Of a stretch of DNA of 64,000 nucleotides, positions 59,221 to 64,000 are shown piece after piece. Location of the stretch: contig CBDHHE010000001.1 of NCBI GenBank assembly GCA_965263335.1, forward strand, positions 1,860,001 through 1,924,000, written 5' to 3'. The stretch is from Thermohalobaculum sp965263335 (GTDB lineage Bacteria > Pseudomonadota > Alphaproteobacteria > Rhodobacterales > Rhodobacteraceae). The notes below the pieces were generated by a model that had not been told where the DNA came from, ran no database searches, and saw nothing but the letters and a program-made list of their open reading frames with translations. Each line of letters starts with the position of its first letter. The stretch's first letter is position 1. Position numbers and translations under genes: made by a program.

Positions 59221-59637
59221 TTATTGACTGGGTTTGTCTTTGGTGAACCGTTCAACAAGCCACTTCAGGTCTGACAGTATGAGAGGTTTCATCCGAAAGG
59301 CTGCGCCACCGATCTGTTCCGCCTTTCGGATGGCGCTGCTTGGAATCGGGTCGTCTGCCAGCAGCAGGCCGGGCGCGTCCCAATTGCTCGGATTGTCCGA
59401 CCGGATCGTCCGCAACGCCTCGAGTCCACACTGCGATTTACCGATGCAGAGGTCTGCGACGAAAAGATCGAAGTGGTTCGTCGATGCCCAATCCCGGCAC
59501 TTGTCAAAATCACTGAAGGACTGGATGTCCCAACCCAAAATCCATGCGTAGTCCTTCATGACGAGCTGATCTATCGGATCCTGCCCGCACCAAAGAATGC
59601 AGAAGTTCGATCGTTGATACGGGATTGCATACGGCAT
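59221..59637 (-). CDS. Stand-alone, partly degenerate response-regulator receiver protein
   Basis: A 138-residue single receiver-like domain without an output domain. The phospho-acceptor Asp is present (FDLFVADLCIG, D62), as is the conserved Lys (FRMKPL, K117). The usual Thr/Ser after beta-4 is Ala (LLLADD, A94), and the acidic pocket near residue 19 is Gln-Asp instead of Asp-Asp, so phosphotransfer may be altered. The gene is divergent from the winged-helix/TPR gene, with a perfect palindrome between them. It may be a CheY-like regulator of the small protein encoded downstream. Confidence 0.65.
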   Translation of the reverse strand: MPYAIPYQRSNFCILWCGQDPIDQLVMKDYAWILGWDIQSFSDFDKCRDWASTNHFDLFVADLCIGKSQCGLEALRTIRSDNPSNWDAPGLLLADDPIPSSAIRKAEQIGGAAFRMKPLILSDLKWLVERFTKDKPSQ

Positions 59638-59737
59638 TGACGCTCAGGGGTCGACGTTCTCACAAGCAGATCGCAAGCGAGGTCTGTGCGATCGATTCAC
59701 CGCGTCAAAACCTAGAGATGCTGGGGGCTCAGACCAG

Positions 59738-59753
59738 TACAACGCGCGTTGTA
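59738..59753. promoter_or_regulatory. Perfect 16-bp palindrome in a divergent promoter region
   Basis: TACAACGCGCGTTGTA is a perfect 16-bp palindrome about 100 bp upstream of the receiver gene's start codon and 130 bp before the winged-helix/TPR gene. A shorter palindrome, TTTGTACAAA at 59803-59812, shares the GTAC/TTGTA flavour. They are likely operators, possibly for the winged-helix protein. Confidence 0.5.
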
Positions 59754-59802
59754 ACAAATCTCCATCGCTGGGACTTCATCGACTTTGACGCCGCGCACTC
59801 AT

Positions 59803-59812
59803 TTTGTACAAA
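59803..59812. promoter_or_regulatory. Perfect 10-bp palindrome upstream of the winged-helix/TPR gene
   Basis: TTTGTACAAA lies 72 bp before the start codon of the winged-helix/TPR gene, within an AT-rich patch suited to a promoter. It may be a second binding site for the factor that recognises the larger palindrome at 59738. Confidence 0.35.
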
Positions 59813-59883
59813 GTGAAATATCATTGGAATCCAACCTGATTGGTTTGGTGGTTGAAAGGAAGTCACCCGAAAGGTGATCGACT

Positions 59884-61578
59884 ATGTCCGAGGGACTTGG
59901 TCCGACCGGAGTGCGGCGTGAAGACGTGCTGCAAACGCTTGACCAGATTTTTGAAGGCAAGGCGTTCGGGGAACAGTCGAGACTGAGGGAGTTGTTGCGG
60001 TATCTGGTCCTCGAAGAACTGGACAGGCGCGGGGACAAGATCAAAGCATACACGATCGGGACGGAGGTGTTCGGCAGAGGCAAGAGCTTCGATCCCAGTT
60101 CCGACAGCATCGTCCGGGTCGAGGTGAACCGGCTGCGGCAATCGCTCGAACACTTTTACGCGACCCATGGCTCGACTGCGCCGGTTCGCATCGAAGTGCC
60201 GAAGGGGACATATCGCCCGACCTTTTCTGCGCTCGACACGGCTCCGGCCTCGCCAGAACCCGGAGAAATCGAGCAGGGGAACAGGCGCCGAACCCCGATG
60301 CTGTTGCTGCTTGGCGGCGCACTCGCTGCGGCAACCATCGTTCTGGCGGGCGTGATTTCCATCCGGACTTCGGACCAAGCTGCCTATCCCAATCCGGATT
60401 CGATCCGAGTCATGGTGGGATACGCTGACGATCTGCAGGGAAATCAGCCTGAGTATGCGGTTTCGAAAGGCATTGTTCAGGACCTCCGATCGGCCATATC
60501 GCGCAATCCGATTTTTCGGGTCATCGGCAGTGAGGCCGAGCCGCTCGCAGCCAAGGTGGACTTTCGCGTCGAGACCGATGTTCAGAGTTTTGGAGACGAA
60601 CTCCAGTTTTCGATCGAGGCGATAAATGCTCACAGCAATGCTCTGGTCTGGAGCCGAAGCTACACAACCGACGGTGAGGACAGTTACGAACGCCAGACGA
60701 TCATCCAGCATGTGTCGAGGGAGCTGAAGACGCGCCTGCTCGGCGCGACGAAGGATGTCCTGGCGGGGCGCGATCCAAGCACCCTCTCCGCGCACCAACT
60801 TGTCGTGATGGCGACTTGGATTGCAGGGTCTTCGGTGAATGCGTTGGAGTGGCAGAAAGAACGACTGGCGCTTGCTCGGCGCGCGCTCGAGAAAGACCCG
60901 AACTATGGCCCCGCCTATTCGGTGCTGGCCGACAAACTGGCCTATCTTGCCGCGATCGATGCGACCATCAACGGCGATGCAGCGTTGCAAGAAGCCAAGA
61001 AAAGCTGGCAACGCGCAATGGAGCTCGCACCCTTGGACGCAAACGTCGTCTTCAACGTTGCTCTGGGACAGTGGCACTCGGGCTACATTGATGCGTCGAC
61101 ACGCTCGATGGAACGGGTTGTGCAGCTTGATCCGACCCATGCGCTCGCGATCTTCCTGTCCCTCGTACATCCCTACACATGCGGGGTCGCGCCCGACGAG
61201 ATCATGAGGGAAGTCGAGGACTTTGACAGTCAATTGGCCGCCGACGATCCGATCCGATGGATCACGTTGACCTGGATCGGGCTGCTCCGCATGTCACGTG
61301 GCGAGTATGTTCTCGCACTGGAAGCCGAGGCCCGGGCCGCTCAGATCTTCCAGACCCCCTATACGACCATCCGCCATGCTGCTCTGTTGAACCTGTTGGA
61401 CGAACCTGAAGCGGCGTTCAACTTGCTCGAGTCGCAGCGCCGCAGCTGGCCAAACATTGATCCCGCACATTTTGCCGACGTCACGTTTCCACGCCAGTGC
61501 AAGGACGCAGATGATCCTGAAGGCATCTTGCGTCCGTATCGCAAGCTGGCGGCATCGATGAAACAGTTCGCGAATTAA
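59884..61578 (+). CDS. Membrane-bound winged-helix transcriptional regulator with TPR repeats
   Basis: A 564-residue CadC/ToxR-like protein. The N-terminus (residues 10-120) is a winged-helix domain (LRELLRYLVLEELDRRGDKI, FGRGKSFDPSSDSIVRVEVN, RIEVPKGTYRPTF). One membrane helix sits at about 138-160 (TPMLLLLGGALAAATIVLAG). A TolB-like domain (about 170-300) and TPR-like helices (LARRALEKDPNYGPAYSVLA, VVQLDPTHALAIFL) face the periplasm. It should couple an envelope signal to transcription. The nearest candidate targets are its own promoter and the divergent receiver gene. Confidence 0.82.
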   Translation: MSEGLGPTGVRREDVLQTLDQIFEGKAFGEQSRLRELLRYLVLEELDRRGDKIKAYTIGTEVFGRGKSFDPSSDSIVRVEVNRLRQSLEHFYATHGSTAPVRIEVPKGTYRPTFSALDTAPASPEPGEIEQGNRRRTPMLLLLGGALAAATIVLAGVISIRTSDQAAYPNPDSIRVMVGYADDLQGNQPEYAVSKGIVQDLRSAISRNPIFRVIGSEAEPLAAKVDFRVETDVQSFGDELQFSIEAINAHSNALVWSRSYTTDGEDSYERQTIIQHVSRELKTRLLGATKDVLAGRDPSTLSAHQLVVMATWIAGSSVNALEWQKERLALARRALEKDPNYGPAYSVLADKLAYLAAIDATINGDAALQEAKKSWQRAMELAPLDANVVFNVALGQWHSGYIDASTRSMERVVQLDPTHALAIFLSLVHPYTCGVAPDEIMREVEDFDSQLAADDPIRWITLTWIGLLRMSRGEYVLALEAEARAAQIFQTPYTTIRHAALLNLLDEPEAAFNLLESQRRSWPNIDPAHFADVTFPRQCKDADDPEGILRPYRKLAASMKQFAN

Positions 61579-61830
61579 CGCCCGCAGCGACGCACAGCGA
61601 CAATAGGCACAGTGTCCAGCGTCGTGCGTCCTCCGCCCGCGATCCACAGCATCCGAAAGAACGGCTGGCGGAAACCCCCGTCAAGTGCTGCGACCACGAA
61701 CCCGGCTCATCGTTGCGATTGCCGCCCCGGACTGAAAGCGGAGTCTCGAAGGAGCTTGGCAATTCCTGACCTTCGCACAAAAATGAATGACGGTGCCCCT
61801 GGTGCAAGCGATCCATGATAGCCTCCTGAC

Positions 61831-62220
61831 ATGCTGGGTCTGTTCAACTTCTTTGGCCGCGATGAAGGCCTCAAAGCGTTAGATCAGGCTCTGCGCCAGT
61901 TTGACGTCCATCCGCGAATTGTTCCGGAGGCGGTGAAGCTCACGACCATAAGGCTCATGAAGAATGCATCGGCGGCAGACTACGCTCTTCGTGATGCGGA
62001 CTACGAAAAAGCTGCAGAGATTCTGAGCTATTCCATCCTTGGTCCGGATCAGTTCGTTGCCAGCAATACCCTTGCCGCTGCGGACGTTGCCGAGCAGCGT
62101 GTCGACGGGGCCATTGCGGCCGGCGAGGGGATAGATGCCGAGCTCATCCTTCTGGCTCTGCATGCAGGTGTCCTGCATCCGACCATCGCAAACCGGTTTG
62201 ACGTCGAGACCGAAGAGTAG
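61831..62220 (+). CDS. Conserved hypothetical protein
   Basis: A 129-residue, mainly helical, soluble protein (GRDEGLKALDQALRQFDVHP, EAVKLTTIRLMKNASAADYA, LILLALHAGVLHPTIANRFD). No recognised domain; the sequence has the even composition and codon use of a genuine gene. The next small gene begins 57 bp after its stop. Start ATG 61831; no strong ribosome site is visible. Function unknown. Confidence 0.6.
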   Translation: MLGLFNFFGRDEGLKALDQALRQFDVHPRIVPEAVKLTTIRLMKNASAADYALRDADYEKAAEILSYSILGPDQFVASNTLAAADVAEQRVDGAIAAGEGIDAELILLALHAGVLHPTIANRFDVETEE

Positions 62221-62276
62221 ATGCCCGAAGTCAACGACGACCCGCTGGGCAGCGCCCGGACAATCGGCAATGATCG

Positions 62277-62561
62277 ATGTGTGCCCTGATCAGCAGCTTC
62301 GGAGACTTCGATTTGGATGCCTATCGCGAGAAGCTCTACCGCGAAGCCGAGATACAGCGACGGGCGTGCGAGGCGTGGATCACCGCACGCATCGTTCCCG
62401 ATCAGCCGAAGTGGGCGACGAAGGCAGAGCTGCGAACGGCAGCGATGCGGGAACTGGGTTGTTCGAAGTCCGCGTTCGATAGAGCGTGGATCGCCGCGAT
62501 CGAACGGACTGGACGGCACGACTGGTACAAGCCACTGAAGAAGCGCGGAAAATCGAACTGA
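62277..62561 (+). CDS. Small hypothetical protein
   Basis: A 94-residue basic protein starting at ATG 62277. The C-terminal half (TKAELRTAAMRELGCSKSAF, DRAWIAAIERTGRHDWYKPL) has a helix-turn-helix-like helical pattern and a basic end, suggesting nucleic-acid binding. The family is unknown to me. It lies between a conserved hypothetical gene and tRNA-Phe and could be a small regulator. Confidence 0.5.
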   Translation: MCALISSFGDFDLDAYREKLYREAEIQRRACEAWITARIVPDQPKWATKAELRTAAMRELGCSKSAFDRAWIAAIERTGRHDWYKPLKKRGKSN

Positions 62562-62669
62562 GTTCGAAATTCGTCAACAAGCGCGCAAATCCGCACCCGC
62601 AGCGACTTGCGGGCATGGGTTCTCCAACGGAGATTTCAGCCCAACTCATTGATTTGATTGAGAGAAAAG

Positions 62670-62745
<76 letters not shown>

Positions 62746-62827
62746 CCCTGCAATCAACTCGATTGCGATTTGCGCGGATATCATGCCGATCTGCGCGACG
62801 CAAGTTGCAGCGCGCGTTCAGGCGGCC

Positions 62828-64000
62828 TCAATCGAACTTGCGCACGTCATCGATCACCTTGCCGTCATTGGGCAGGCTGCCGGGCGCGACAATCTCGACG
62901 GTGCCGCGCAACTTGACCACATCCCGCAGGGTCTCGGCGATGCGCACGGCATCGGCCTGCATGCTTTCTGCCGCCAGCATCATCACGTCTGCATCATGCT
63001 CCCGGTCGACGGTGAGGCGCGCCTTGGTGACCTCGGGATGGCGGGCAAGCACCTGGGCAATCTGCTCGGGCCTGACGAACATGCCCTTGATCTTGGTCGT
63101 CTGATCGGCGCGCCCCATCCAGCCCTTGATGCGCATGTTTGTCCGACCACAGGGCGAGGCACCGGCCAGCACCGCAGACATGTCTCCGGTGGCGAAGCGG
63201 ACCAGCGGGTAGTCCGGATTGAGCACCGTCACCAGCACCTCGCCGACCTCTCCCTCGGGAACCGGATCGCCGGTTCCGGGGCGGACGATCTCGACAATCA
63301 CGCCCTCATCGACCACCATCCCTTCCATGGCCGGGCTCTCGTAGGCGATCGAACCCAGATCGGCGGTGCCATATCCCTGCAGGCAGGAGATCCCGTGCTC
63401 CTGATAGAACTGGCGGATCTGCGGAAACAGAGGCCCGCCACCGACAATGGCCTTGTCAATCTTCAGGCTGCGGCCCAACTCCTCGGCCTTCTCCACAAGC
63501 ACCTTCAGGAAATCCGGCGTGCCCGCATACGCGGTTGCGCCCAAGTCCGCAGCGGCGATCGCCTGCGCCTCCGTATTGCCGATGCCCCCCGCGATCACCG
63601 TGGCACCGATCGCCCGGGCGCCTGAATCGAACATCAAGCCCGCGGGCGTCAGGTGATAGGCGAAGCAGTTGAGGCAGACATCCTCCGCGCGCAGACCGCC
63701 CGCATAGAGCGCGCGCGCAAAGCGCCACCAGTCGGGCGTGTCCATCCCCGGCTCGTAGATCGGGCCGGGTGACTGGAACATGTGCGTGAACTCGGCGGCC
63801 GGGCGCGTTGTCAGCCCGCCAAACGGGGGGTGTGCCTTCTGCATCTCGGCCAGCGCGGTCTTGCGCAGCACCGGCAGGCGGGCGAGCGCCGCGCGATCCG
63901 TGACCGCATCCGCATCGACCCCAACGAGATGATCAGCCATGCCGGGCGCACGGGACTGTGCGTCCGCGATCTGGGTGCGGAGGGCCTCGAAAACCGCGGC
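62828..64000 (-). CDS. PaaK-like AMP-binding phenylacetate-CoA ligase family protein (5' end missing)
   Basis: The C-terminal 391 residues of an adenylate-forming CoA ligase; the frame is open through the right edge. The ANL-type adenylate-site region is visible (GYGTADLGSIAYES, YPLVRFATGDMSAVL), and the C-terminal PaaK domain (TKIKGMFVRPEQIAQVLARH) follows. An internal ATG at 63940 is not the start because homology continues upstream of it. The substrate is an aromatic or branched acid, and CoA thioester formation is expected. Similar genes often adjoin branched-chain amino-acid transporters, which may lie beyond the window. Confidence 0.87.
   Translation of the reverse strand, partial: AAVFEALRTQIADAQSRAPGMADHLVGVDADAVTDRAALARLPVLRKTALAEMQKAHPPFGGLTTRPAAEFTHMFQSPGPIYEPGMDTPDWWRFARALYAGGLRAEDVCLNCFAYHLTPAGLMFDSGARAIGATVIAGGIGNTEAQAIAAADLGATAYAGTPDFLKVLVEKAEELGRSLKIDKAIVGGGPLFPQIRQFYQEHGISCLQGYGTADLGSIAYESPAMEGMVVDEGVIVEIVRPGTGDPVPEGEVGEVLVTVLNPDYPLVRFATGDMSAVLAGASPCGRTNMRIKGWMGRADQTTKIKGMFVRPEQIAQVLARHPEVTKARLTVDREHDADVMMLAAESMQADAVRIAETLRDVVKLRGTVEIVAPGSLPNDGKVIDDVRKFD

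Overview
This is a GC-rich chromosomal window from an alphaproteobacterium, most likely a marine Rhodobacterales (Roseobacter-type) organism. The reasons are the Fur/Mur-type regulator that lacks the usual Fur cysteines and sits beside a SitABCD manganese transporter, the many periplasmic-binding-protein ABC transporters, and the TAXI-family solute receptor. I see no integrase, transposase, phage gene, rRNA or CRISPR array. One tRNA-Phe is present.

Layout. 1-385: N-terminus of a probable MscS-type channel. 554-8004: a ureide/hydantoin block (PuuE-type allantoinase, Asp/Glu/hydantoin racemase, polyamine-type ABC transporter) with a divergent GntR regulator and a GNAT enzyme. 8304-12133: CBS-GGDEF diguanylate cyclase, an Lrp regulator, and a UspA plus AgcS amino-acid symporter pair. 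12190-16375: Mur-type regulator and sitABCD, with a palindromic operator over the sit promoter. 16410-29481: a dipeptide-type ABC transporter in one tightly overlapping operon with two CocE/NonD hydrolases and an alpha/beta hydrolase, headed by an XRE-cupin regulator, and a third CocE paralogue divergent from it. 29536-35727: a carnitine/betaine-like quaternary-amine catabolic operon (GlxA-type AraC regulator, Rieske oxygenase with a Glu bridging residue, two SDRs, a YqfO/CutA-like protein, a BKACE enzyme and a carnitine-dehydrogenase-like enzyme).

36327-43359 is the least familiar part. It holds an exported protein with eleven 42-residue coiled-coil repeats, an orphan TAXI receptor, and a convergent 1080-residue membrane ATPase that combines an ExeA/GspA-type AAA domain, Sel1-like repeats and a LytR_C/SPOR-like C-terminus. 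43976-47715: a TetR regulator with twin operators, a small membrane protein and a lipoprotein Ntn-hydrolase (penicillin/AHL acylase family). 47999-52708: a nickel/peptide-type ABC transporter with a fused double ATPase. 52879-56845: a copper island (CopD, CopC, cytochrome c, glutaredoxin-MauE fusion, divergent multicopper oxidase) with a textbook MerR/CueR-type promoter. 57176-61578: a class III adenylate cyclase, a degenerate receiver protein, a small helical protein, and a membrane-bound winged-helix/TPR regulator next to a perfect 16-bp palindrome. 61831-64000: two small conserved hypotheticals, tRNA-Phe, and the C-terminal part of a PaaK-like CoA ligase.

Most genes are in tight operons with 1-4 bp overlaps. 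The window therefore reads as a chain of separate uptake-plus-degradation modules, each with its own local regulator, for nitrogenous small molecules, and with manganese and copper homeostasis modules between them.
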